From NCBI GenBank assembly GCA_934754855.1, contig CAKVJR010000107.1:1-6029 (forward strand): 6,029 nt of DNA. The letters are read 5' to 3'. Origin of the DNA: an uncultured Candidatus Melainabacteria bacterium. GTDB lineage: Bacteria; Cyanobacteriota; Vampirovibrionia; Gastranaerophilales; Gastranaerophilaceae. The position numbers and the translations under genes are program-made. Positions within the stretch are counted from its first letter, which is position 1. Each line of letters opens with the position of its first letter. Positions 1-5,906 of this stretch are shown piece by piece. Under the pieces are notes generated by a model. The model was not told the DNA's origin, searched no databases, and saw only the letters and a program-made list of their open reading frames with translations.

Positions 1-1
1 T

Positions 2-391
2 ATAGTTCGATATTCCGTTTCCGAGCGTTGTAAAGGACGTGATGACAAGGTTATTGAGCAGATTACCAAGCAGTTAAACAGACTCATTCCGACGATTAAA
101 GTTATGGATTTGCCTGTGGCTGACTGCATTGAACGTGAATTTATCATGTGCAAAGTTTCAGCAAAAGAAGAAAATCGTTCGGAAATTTTGAGAATTGCTG
201 AAATTTTCAACGCAAAAGTTATCGACGTAACAAACCGTTCTTACACATTGCAAGCATTCGGCGATGAACGTCAAATCCGCTCGTTGATTGAACTTTTAAG
301 ACCTATCGGAATCAGAGAACTCGTCCGTTCGGGAAAAGTTGTTATTTCAAGAGAAAATCAATTCCAAAATCTCAAAAACGGTTTGGAATAA
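2..391 (+). CDS. ilvN: Acetolactate synthase small (regulatory) subunit, 5' end missing
   Basis: Regulatory subunit of acetolactate (acetohydroxyacid) synthase, the first common enzyme of valine, leucine and isoleucine synthesis. It binds the catalytic subunit IlvB in the cytoplasm and normally confers feedback inhibition. The frame is open from base 2, so about 130 residues are visible against a usual ~160; the missing part is the N-terminal ACT domain up to about its last strand. Recognisable stretches are DDKVIEQITKQLNRLI (end of the ACT domain), CIEREFIMCKV (start of the C-terminal domain), RIAEIFNAKVIDVT, and RSGKVVISRE near the end. The ATG at 104 is internal, because family-typical sequence continues upstream of it. 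The gene ends at a hairpin terminator with no ilvC behind it. By family habit ilvB should lie just upstream, outside the window. The SVSERCKG segment before the DDK motif is a little longer than in the homologues I remember. Confidence 0.93.
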   Translation: MVRYSVSERCKGRDDKVIEQITKQLNRLIPTIKVMDLPVADCIEREFIMCKVSAKEENRSEILRIAEIFNAKVIDVTNRSYTLQAFGDERQIRSLIELLRPIGIRELVRSGKVVISRENQFQNLKNGLE

Positions 392-417
392 TCAAAAACC
401 AATAAATTTTGAAAATT

Positions 418-460
418 TAATCTTGCGGAAATTATTTTCGCAAGATTATTTATTGTTTTT
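418..460 (+). terminator. Rho-independent terminator of ilvN
   Basis: TAATCTTGCG (418-427) pairs perfectly with CGCAAGATTA (439-448). The loop can extend the stem by four more pairs (one G-T), leaving a three-base loop. A T-rich tail ending in TTTTT (456-460) follows on the plus strand. On the minus strand the bases after the stem are only moderately T-rich, so any action on the convergent gene would be weaker. The right arm contains the stop codon of that convergent gene (446-448). Confidence 0.85.
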
Positions 461-2278
461 CCAAAGATTTTCAAAATAATCGGGAAAATACTCCTTCGCC
501 CAAGGATACCACTCAAGCACCCGATTTTTATAATCGTCAAAATCAGCCTTTGTTACGGGGCGAATGCGGTCATATTGCAAAAGATAAACGTCTTTCCCGT
601 CAAATTCTCCAAAATATTTCTTATCTTTCAACTCAAATGCCGAGCCGAAACCTTGTTTATTTTTGATTAATTCCTGAGTTTTCGACAGAATTTTGCATTT
701 ATCTTTATCGGCAAGATAATCCCTTGTCGGCTCAAGAACGAATATCGTATCCGTAACAATTATCGGCATAAAATACCAATTTTGGACAATTGATTCCGTA
801 TCAACCAACGGAGGAAACGCTCCACGATTGAACAAATCAGAATCAACCGCTTCCTGAAAAATCAAATGAGGATTAAAAACATCATTCCAAAAAAACCACA
901 AGGAATAATGAAAATCAGGATTTTTCTCAACTTTTTCCCGAATAACATTTTCTGTCGCCTTGATTATTTCAAGGTTCGGAACTTTTTTAGGCGGCATAAT
1001 TCCTTGAGAAAAAACATAAGAAATACAGTTCTTCTCTTGATTTTCAGGTTTTTCAAAACAAGCAAAATAAATATTTACCACTGAAAAAAGAATAATCAAA
1101 ATCGAGCAAATTTTCTTATGCGGAAATACCAAAACTATTGAATACAAAGCAATAACAAGGCAAACCAATCCGCATAACATTATCCACATCATGTGATCAA
1201 GACAAATTTCCGAACTTAACCCCAAAACAAAGAAATAAACAAATATGTTCAACAAGGCAAAAGCAAAAACATCGTTTCTTTTTGACAGATTTTCATAATA
1301 AAACTTTTGTTTTTCACTCATCTCTGCCGAAAAATCAAAATGTTTCATAATTTTATTTTTAATTGCTCTTGTCGTCTTGGAGAAAAGAATTAAATATATC
1401 GCCAAAACGCCCCAAATCAAAGGGTTTATCCATTTCACAACAGCATTGAAATTTTGCGAAAGAGGAATTGCATAATCCTGAAATAATTGTCTGAATTGCG
1501 GATCAAACATATCATGGAGAACGCCGTTTGCAAAAACAAAAAACAAAGCAAAAAACGCAACCCCGCAGAATAAAAGATTTTTTGCCAAAACAAATAAATT
1601 TTTAATTTTATTTTTCAGTTCAAATTTTGAAAATACGATTTTGCAGAAATAAAATATTGCGGCTGAAAGTAAAAAACAGCCCCACACAAAGAAAATCCAC
1701 CTTCTGAACAAAAACGATGCAAAACATAATATTGAAAATAAAGATAAATTTTTAAAATCTGTTTTTTCGGAAATTTTCGCCTTAAAGAAATAAAAAAGTC
1801 CGAAAACGACAAGTCCGAGCGAGAAAATATCGGGATAACCGATTAATAAATTATACAAAAATAACGGAACAAGAAAAACCAAACTCATCGGAACAACCTT
1901 GAAAAAAGGAAATTCCGCACAATATCCAAGCCCGAATTTATTTATAAAACGATAAAAAACATACATTGACGGGACAAAAAACAATATAAAAATGCTCAAA
2001 ACGTACGTTTCAAAAGACTTTCCGAAAAACAACCAAACGGGACGTAAAATCAGAGCAAAAATCATATTCCGAGTGTCTGTTTGCACACTTTCAAACAGCA
2101 TTTTCATACCATCTGAAAAATTATTGTCCGTTATTTGATTGAATGTCGCATATTTGTGATAAAAAGAGATTGCAATATCCGGAATAACCTGTTGAGAAAC
2201 CAAATACCAATGGATAAAACAGAAACTTAATATACATAAAATCGAAAAAGTTAAATAATTTTTTAATGAAGTTTTCAT
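446..2278 (-). CDS. Polytopic membrane protein, probable GT-C-type glycosyltransferase
   Basis: The protein has 610 residues. Hydrophobic segments are visible near residues 10-27, 91-110, 128-166 (two), 178-212 (two), 228-250, 284-300, 336-354, 363-386 and 389-406, giving about 10-11 membrane spans. A soluble domain of about 200 residues follows (410-610). This plan, with a long first loop after span 1 (residues 28-90, acidic residue at PDIAISF) and a C-terminal globular domain, is that of GT-C glycosyltransferases, which use polyprenyl-phosphate sugars at the outer face of the membrane. The FLFRRW motif near 190-194 recalls uncharacterised GT-C-like proteins. No diagnostic signature proves the activity. 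The start at 2278 is chosen because AAAAGAGAT lies just upstream and a promoter sits at 2298-2326. An in-frame TTG at 2326 would lie inside the -35 box. It could also be another polytopic enzyme or a flippase-like protein. Confidence 0.72.
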   Translation of the reverse strand: MKTSLKNYLTFSILCILSFCFIHWYLVSQQVIPDIAISFYHKYATFNQITDNNFSDGMKMLFESVQTDTRNMIFALILRPVWLFFGKSFETYVLSIFILFFVPSMYVFYRFINKFGLGYCAEFPFFKVVPMSLVFLVPLFLYNLLIGYPDIFSLGLVVFGLFYFFKAKISEKTDFKNLSLFSILCFASFLFRRWIFFVWGCFLLSAAIFYFCKIVFSKFELKNKIKNLFVLAKNLLFCGVAFFALFFVFANGVLHDMFDPQFRQLFQDYAIPLSQNFNAVVKWINPLIWGVLAIYLILFSKTTRAIKNKIMKHFDFSAEMSEKQKFYYENLSKRNDVFAFALLNIFVYFFVLGLSSEICLDHMMWIMLCGLVCLVIALYSIVLVFPHKKICSILIILFSVVNIYFACFEKPENQEKNCISYVFSQGIMPPKKVPNLEIIKATENVIREKVEKNPDFHYSLWFFWNDVFNPHLIFQEAVDSDLFNRGAFPPLVDTESIVQNWYFMPIIVTDTIFVLEPTRDYLADKDKCKILSKTQELIKNKQGFGSAFELKDKKYFGEFDGKDVYLLQYDRIRPVTKADFDDYKNRVLEWYPWAKEYFPDYFENLWKNNK

Positions 2279-2297
2279 AATATCTCTTTTCTGATAA

Positions 2298-2326
2298 AGT
2301 ATATCAAAATTAACAAATAGGGTCAA
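2298..2326 (-). promoter_or_regulatory. Sigma70-type promoter of the membrane protein gene
   Basis: On the minus strand TTGACC (2326-2321) is followed, after exactly 17 bases, by TATACT (2303-2298). Transcription would start near 2291, about 13 bases before the ATG at 2278, leaving room for the AAAAGAGAT ribosome binding site. Confidence 0.75.
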
Positions 2327-2334
2327 TTATTGAC
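2322..2334. promoter_or_regulatory. Palindrome joining the two divergent -35 boxes
   Basis: GTCAA-TTA-TTGAC is a perfect inverted repeat with a three-base centre. It contains most of both -35 boxes, which point away from each other. It may simply arise from two back-to-back -35 elements. It could also be an operator or a point where the two polymerases exclude each other. No second copy is seen in the window. Confidence 0.5.
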
Positions 2335-2358
2335 TATTATTCGTGAACAAACTAAAAT
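2330..2358 (+). promoter_or_regulatory. Sigma70-type promoter of the radical SAM pair
   Basis: TTGACT (2330-2335) is followed, after exactly 17 bases, by TAAAAT (2353-2358). The expected transcription start, near 2365, gives a very short leader before the ATG at 2377. The leader includes a weak GGAAA ribosome binding site (2367-2371). Confidence 0.75.
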
Positions 2359-2376
2359 TAGTTATCGGAAATAATT

Positions 2377-3351
2377 ATGAGTTATAAATTTTGCCACAGA
2401 TTAAAAAACGCATTATTTTTTTCAAATAATGACATAATCCATTGTTGTTCGGGGGAAGAGCAGACTTCGCCAAAGTTTTTGGACAATTATTACGGCGAAT
2501 TTTTTGATAAAAATTTGCTTTATGAAGCGAAAAAATCAGCACAAAATCGTGCCAAAAACGGCGAAATTCCTTTCAAGGCTTGCGAAAACTGTCATTCATT
2601 CACAGATGAAGAATGGGACGAAGATTTATCAATAAAAGATATTTCCATTTCTCATTGGACAGCCTGCAATTGCAACTGTTTCTACTGTTATACGGCAAAA
2701 GATAAAAATTATTTTAATACGAGAAAACCCTATAAACTCATGCCCGTTCTTGAGGAAATCAAGGATATTATTGACTTTTCGGGAGTTGTGAGGTTTATCG
2801 GCGGCGACGTTGCAATGCTTGAAGAATTTGACCAAATCGTGAATTTCTTTTACGACAACGGAATGCGTGATTTTTACGTCCCGACATCGGGCATAAAATA
2901 TTTGCCGACGATTGAAAAAATCCTGCTCGGCGGCTACGGACACGTCATTGTTTCTGTCGATAGCGGAAATGCCGAAATGTATAGAAAAATCAAGCAAGTC
3001 GATTGTTTTGATAAAGTTGCGGAAAATATTTCAATATATATTTCTGCCGCAAATCAGGGCGGAAGTCTGTTTGAATTGAAATATATTTTAATTCCGAACG
3101 TTAACGACAACCTCGAACAAGTTAATAGTTGGCTTAATTTTGCCGATAAAATCGGGGCTAAAAATCTCGCCTTGGATTTTGAGGCAAGTTATCTTGTGCA
3201 AAAACCGAACGCAATTCCGAAGAGCGTTGTTGAAATGTATGAATTAATCAAAAAACATTGCGAAGACAACGGACTTCATTACGGACAGTTTATGTACCTT
3301 TCCCAATTGCTGCACGGACTTGAAAACGACCGATACAAACTTGCGGAGTAA
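2377..3351 (+). CDS. Radical SAM enzyme with N-terminal SPASM-like cysteine region (paralogue 1)
   Basis: The protein has 324 residues and no signal peptide, so it should be cytoplasmic. The radical SAM CX3CX2C motif is C97-x3-C101-x2-C104 in WTACNCNCFYCY. These residues ligate the [4Fe-4S] cluster that cleaves S-adenosylmethionine. Later core elements are FIGGD (140-144, the GGE position), VSVDSG (192-197) and ELKYILIPNVND, all typical of the partial TIM barrel. Before the core lie C6, the H22-C23-C24 triplet, and C69-x2-C72 in FKACENC. This spacing resembles SPASM or twitch auxiliary-cluster domains, which normally follow the core. GGD instead of GGE is conservative but unusual. The next gene starts 2 bases after the stop, so the two are surely co-transcribed. 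The substrate is unknown. SPASM-type relatives act on peptides, proteins or small molecules, and no precursor peptide gene is visible nearby. Confidence 0.85.
   Translation: MSYKFCHRLKNALFFSNNDIIHCCSGEEQTSPKFLDNYYGEFFDKNLLYEAKKSAQNRAKNGEIPFKACENCHSFTDEEWDEDLSIKDISISHWTACNCNCFYCYTAKDKNYFNTRKPYKLMPVLEEIKDIIDFSGVVRFIGGDVAMLEEFDQIVNFFYDNGMRDFYVPTSGIKYLPTIEKILLGGYGHVIVSVDSGNAEMYRKIKQVDCFDKVAENISIYISAANQGGSLFELKYILIPNVNDNLEQVNSWLNFADKIGAKNLALDFEASYLVQKPNAIPKSVVEMYELIKKHCEDNGLHYGQFMYLSQLLHGLENDRYKLAE
3345..3348 (+). promoter_or_regulatory. Ribosome binding site of the second radical SAM gene
   Basis: GGAG lies within the last codons of the first radical SAM gene, five bases before the ATG at 3354. 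This fixes the start and suggests translational coupling across the 2-base gap. Confidence 0.75.
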
Positions 3352-3353
3352 AA

Positions 3354-4391
3354 ATGTATTATAAATTTTGCGAACAATTACAAAAAAGTGTATTTTTAGG
3401 CTTTGATAGCCTCTTGCACTGCTGCAACTGCGACTTGGATCGTTCGCCATGTTTTTATTTTTATTATGACGGAAGAAAAGTCAATTGGAAAAAAGTTGTC
3501 GCACAAAAAAATCGCTTGCAAGAACGTGCCAAAAAGGGGAAAATACCTTTTCGGGCATGCGAAAATTGCTGCATGCTGATGAATAGGGACGATTGGCAAG
3601 ACGGATGTTATATCAACGAAATAACTATTTCCCATTGGACAAAATGCAACAGTAATTGTTATTATTGCTACTCTGCACTTGATAAAGACCGTTATAATTC
3701 GGTTGAACCGTATTCGATGATAAAAATGCTCAAAGATATGGAAGAGGCGGGCGTTTTGCGATACGACGGAATTGTCAGATTTGTCGGCGGAGAAGTCGGC
3801 GTTCTTGACGATTTTGAAGAAATAATTGACTTTTTGCTTGAAAAAGGGGTGAAGAAAATTTTTATCCCGTCGTCGGGAATTACGTATTTGCCCGCAATAG
3901 AAAAAGTTTTGAAAGCGGGTGTCGGTGAAGTTGTAATATCGCCTGACAGCGGAAATTCCGAACTTTATAGGAAGATAAAAAGAGTTGACGCCTTTGATAG
4001 GGTGGTCGAAAATTGCAAAAAATATGCCGAAGCGGCGAAAAACACAAATAGTGTTTTTGAACTCAAATATATATTGTTGCCATTTGTAAACGATACAAAA
4101 GAGCAAATTGATGAATGGATAGAATTGTGTAAAAGGATAGGTGTTCAAAATATCGCCGATGATTTTGAGGGATATTTTGCAATGCAATATCCGAAGAGCA
4201 TTCCGCCGAAAGTGCCGGAATTGTTGAAATATATCCATAAGCGTGCCGAAGAAGAGGGAATGAATATTTGCCGATTCAGATACGCATATCAGTTGATGCA
4301 CGAGTTGGAAACAGGAAGTAAAAAGGTTGCAAATAGCGATAGGAATTTAAAACATCAGAAAAAATTTGTTGAAAAAATGTTGCAAAGATAA
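3354..4391 (+). CDS. Radical SAM enzyme with N-terminal SPASM-like cysteine region (paralogue 2)
   Basis: The protein has 345 residues and is a clear paralogue of the gene just upstream, alignable from YKFC to the C-terminus with few gaps. The radical SAM motif is C98-x3-C102-x2-C105 in WTKCNSNCYYCY. VGGE (144-147), ISPDSG (195-200) and ELKYILLPFVND follow. The N-terminal cysteines C6, C23, C24, C69 and C72 are at the same numbered positions as in the partner. This copy adds C26, C33, C73 and C85, so its front domain could hold a different or fuller metal site. It keeps the standard GGE where the partner has GGD. A basic tail of about 20 residues has no counterpart in the partner. Eight bases separate the stop from the -35 box of the tRNA promoter. 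No terminator lies between, so read-through into the tRNA gene is possible. The substrate is unknown. Confidence 0.85.
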   Translation: MYYKFCEQLQKSVFLGFDSLLHCCNCDLDRSPCFYFYYDGRKVNWKKVVAQKNRLQERAKKGKIPFRACENCCMLMNRDDWQDGCYINEITISHWTKCNSNCYYCYSALDKDRYNSVEPYSMIKMLKDMEEAGVLRYDGIVRFVGGEVGVLDDFEEIIDFLLEKGVKKIFIPSSGITYLPAIEKVLKAGVGEVVISPDSGNSELYRKIKRVDAFDRVVENCKKYAEAAKNTNSVFELKYILLPFVNDTKEQIDEWIELCKRIGVQNIADDFEGYFAMQYPKSIPPKVPELLKYIHKRAEEEGMNICRFRYAYQLMHELETGSKKVANSDRNLKHQKKFVEKMLQR

Positions 4392-4399
4392 AAAAGGTG

Positions 4400-4426
4400 T
4401 TGAAAAATTTTTATGGTTGTTATAGA
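4400..4426 (+). promoter_or_regulatory. Extended -10 promoter of tRNA-Leu
   Basis: TTGAAA (4400-4405) is followed, after a short 15-base spacer, by TATAGA (4421-4426). The -10 box is preceded by TG plus one base (4418-4420), the extended -10 motif, which can make up for the short spacer. The start would fall near 4433, a few bases before the tRNA. Confidence 0.6.
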
Positions 4427-4438
4427 ATTAATACACAA

Positions 4439-4527
4439 GCCGAAGTGGCGAAATTGGTAGACGCATCAGACTCAAAATCTGACGCAGCTCACACTGTGTG
4501 CCGGTTCGAGTCCGGCCTTCGGCACCA
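4439..4527 (+). tRNA. tRNA-Leu, anticodon CAA (reads UUG)
   Basis: Class II tRNA with a complete cloverleaf. The acceptor GCCGAAG (4439-4445) pairs with CTTCGGC (4517-4523), followed by A and an encoded CCA (4525-4527). The anticodon stem TCAGA/TCTGA closes a seven-base loop CTCAAAA, with anticodon CAA at 4473-4475. The long variable arm folds as CGCAG/CTGTG with one G-T pair. The T arm GCCGG-TTCGAGT-CCGGC is canonical. The long variable arm and CAA anticodon identify leucine. Confidence 0.97.
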
Positions 4528-4530
4528 CTT

Positions 4531-4564
4531 AAAAAAAGACCTCATTCGCCGAGGTCTTTTTTTT
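4531..4564. terminator. Bidirectional terminator shared by tRNA-Leu and the HNH gene
   Basis: GACCTC (4538-4543) pairs with GAGGTC (4551-4556) across a seven-base loop. An A-run (4531-4537) lies on the left and a T-run (4557-4564) on the right. The A-run becomes a T-run on the minus strand, so the same hairpin can end the tRNA transcript and the convergent HNH transcript. Confidence 0.9.
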
Positions 4565-4591
4565 ATAATATTTACTTTTTAGTTCACTAAT

Positions 4592-4613
4592 ATTTCAAAT
4601 AACTAATTGAAAT
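4592..4613. repeat. Small AT-rich inverted repeat after the HNH stop
   Basis: ATTTCAA (4592-4598) and TTGAAAT (4607-4613) are perfect reverse complements around an eight-base loop, three bases beyond the HNH stop codon on the minus strand. No T-run follows it, so it is not a terminator by itself. It may protect the 3' end of the transcript or be chance in AT-rich DNA. Confidence 0.35.
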
Positions 4614-4615
4614 CA

Positions 4616-5743
4616 TTATTTATACATTTTCAAAAGTTTTTTTAGTCCAATAGATATTTTTGCATTTTTTAAGGAATCTTTTCTTTGTTCATACAAAAAC
4701 TTTATTAACTCTTCCGCATTTTTACCATAATGAATTTGATTGTGACAATTGCTACATAAAGAAACAATGTTTGCCGGCACATCTAAACTTTTTTCAAAAT
4801 CATTTTGATATTTCATTGGTATTAAATGGTGAGGCTCAGTATAATTACCACCATTTTTGCGTATAAAAGAAGGGTGATTTTCATCAATTTCACATTTAAA
4901 AAGTGCTTTTTTCAATGCTATTATTGAATTTCTTTTGTTCCTCGGATAGACCATAGTACCATTACTTATAACAGGTGCTTGTTTATCTTGATCTTCCTCA
5001 TATATAGGTATTTTTACGCCTTCTAAACTTTTCAAATTTTCTTTATTAATCTCATCAATGATTGCAAAATCTTCAGATTTTTCAATACTATCTTGATTCT
5101 TTGTTGGCTTGTCAAAAATCCTGTATAAAAACCAAGAGAACTTATAATTACTCCAATCTTTTGTAATTATATTCTGATTTTTTATTGTTAATAATTGCTG
5201 TTGTTTTTTATAAAAATTAAGATTTATAGCATCTAAAATATTTAAATTAATTAAAAAATGGTTTAAATGATTCTCAGAAAAAATATTTAAGTATTTTTCA
5301 GGAAAATATGTCGATAATATTTTTCTTCTATAAATTGGTGGCAATTTAGAATTTTTAATACCCTCAATATTATCAGTTTCACCATTTTGAATCAATCTTA
5401 CAATTTCTGATTTTACATTGAAAAAACATTCCTCTAAATTCTTTCCATATTTTTTTGCAAATCTATATTTTTTACTACAATCACTACCTTGTTTACCATA
5501 ATAAACGCCAAATTTTATTGCAGGAGAACTATGAATATTACCCAAGCCTTCTAATTTTGTTTCAATGCAATAACAAAATGAGTTTTGTTTTTGTTTTCCA
5601 ACAATATACTCATCAAACTTTAGATTTTGTATCTTGTTTTGGGGAAATTCTTCAACAAAATTTTTCCGTAATTTTTCCAATCTATTTTCTTCATCTTTAT
5701 CAAACTCTTTATCAAAATTTGCTATATCTGCTTCATTAAACAT
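4616..5743 (-). CDS. HNH endonuclease, probable stand-alone (type IV-like) restriction enzyme
   Basis: The protein has 375 residues. The C-terminal HNH domain spans about 270-340. C284 and H290 in KCEIDENH, then C330-x2-C333 in LCSNCHNQIH, form a likely structural zinc site. H305-H306 in EPHHLIPM, N325 in PANIVSLC and H334/H338 are the HNH catalytic and metal-binding candidates. HNH domains cut DNA with a bound divalent metal ion. The N-terminal ~215 residues contain FDEYIVG, a CYCIETKLEGLGNI stretch and RKILSTYFPEKYLNIFSENHL. From memory this resembles the recognition part of some HNH and McrB-type restriction proteins, but I cannot confirm it. The ATG at 5743 is preferred to a TTG/ATG extension upstream, which would only translate the repeat at 5781-5812. 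The ribosome binding site is weak (GGTG). The gene is visibly more AT-rich than the radical SAM genes, with 10 G/C of 60 at 5221-5280 against 27 of 60 at 2761-2820. No methylase partner is in the window. Confidence 0.8.
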   Translation of the reverse strand: MFNEADIANFDKEFDKDEENRLEKLRKNFVEEFPQNKIQNLKFDEYIVGKQKQNSFCYCIETKLEGLGNIHSSPAIKFGVYYGKQGSDCSKKYRFAKKYGKNLEECFFNVKSEIVRLIQNGETDNIEGIKNSKLPPIYRRKILSTYFPEKYLNIFSENHLNHFLINLNILDAINLNFYKKQQQLLTIKNQNIITKDWSNYKFSWFLYRIFDKPTKNQDSIEKSEDFAIIDEINKENLKSLEGVKIPIYEEDQDKQAPVISNGTMVYPRNKRNSIIALKKALFKCEIDENHPSFIRKNGGNYTEPHHLIPMKYQNDFEKSLDVPANIVSLCSNCHNQIHYGKNAEELIKFLYEQRKDSLKNAKISIGLKKLLKMYK

Positions 5744-5780
5744 AAAAATGCACCAAACTTCTTTCTGATAATATAAATAT

Positions 5781-5812
5781 GTCATTCTGAGGACGGAGTC
5801 CGAAGAATCTAT
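5781..5812. repeat. Dispersed-type repeat forming a hairpin
   Basis: The stretch folds as ATTCT (5784-5788), GA, GGAC (5791-5794), a GGA loop, GTCC (5798-5801), GA, AGAAT (5804-5808). The two GA dinucleotides face each other as tandem G-A mismatches inside an otherwise perfect stem. The core 'CATTCTGAGG...CGAAGAATCT' is a well-known interspersed repeat of many bacterial genomes. Only one copy is in this window. It lies just upstream of the HNH gene start. Confidence 0.65.
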
Positions 5813-5858
5813 GAAAAAAGTTTGTAGCATAAATTTTTAAAAAAGAGAACTACCCGGT

Positions 5859-5874
5859 TGGGGAATAGCCAAGT
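5859..5874 (+). other. Possible scrap of a tRNA-Gln 5' end
   Basis: TGGGGAATAGCCAAGT matches, by memory, the first 16 bases of bacterial tRNA-Gln (TGGGG, any two bases, TAGCCAAG, then C or T). The sequence then diverges: the expected GGTAAGGC and the rest of the cloverleaf are missing. It may be a rearrangement scar or a chance match. It cannot form a tRNA. Confidence 0.3.
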
Positions 5875-5906
5875 TCATAATAAATATTGTAATATCGAAA
5901 AATCGT

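Noticed and set aside
866..1084. Plus-strand open frame (72 codons) inside the membrane protein gene
   Set aside because: Antisense shadow of the soluble-domain coding region, with no ribosome site or recognisable motif.
2279..2326. N-terminal extension of the membrane protein from a TTG at 2326
   Set aside because: The TTG is part of the -35 box of the gene's own promoter. The ATG at 2278 has a good ribosome binding site.
2629..2997. Minus-strand open frame (122 codons) inside the first radical SAM gene
   Set aside because: Antisense shadow of conserved core motifs, with no family resemblance.
3396..4301. Long open frame on the minus strand (301 codons) opposite the second radical SAM gene
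   Set aside because: It lies wholly antisense to a gene with clear radical SAM motifs. Its translation is rich in Phe, Ile and Arg with no recognisable domain, as expected for a shadow.
4397..4582. Open frame of 61 codons across the tRNA
   Set aside because: It runs through a perfect tRNA-Leu and its terminator and has no support as a protein.
4565..4615. Possible attachment site downstream of tRNA-Leu
   Set aside because: No direct repeat of the tRNA 3' end is found in the rest of the window and no integrase gene is present, so an att site is not supported here.
5744..5830. N-terminal extension of the HNH protein
   Set aside because: It would translate a dispersed hairpin repeat and begins with weak starts lacking ribosome sites.
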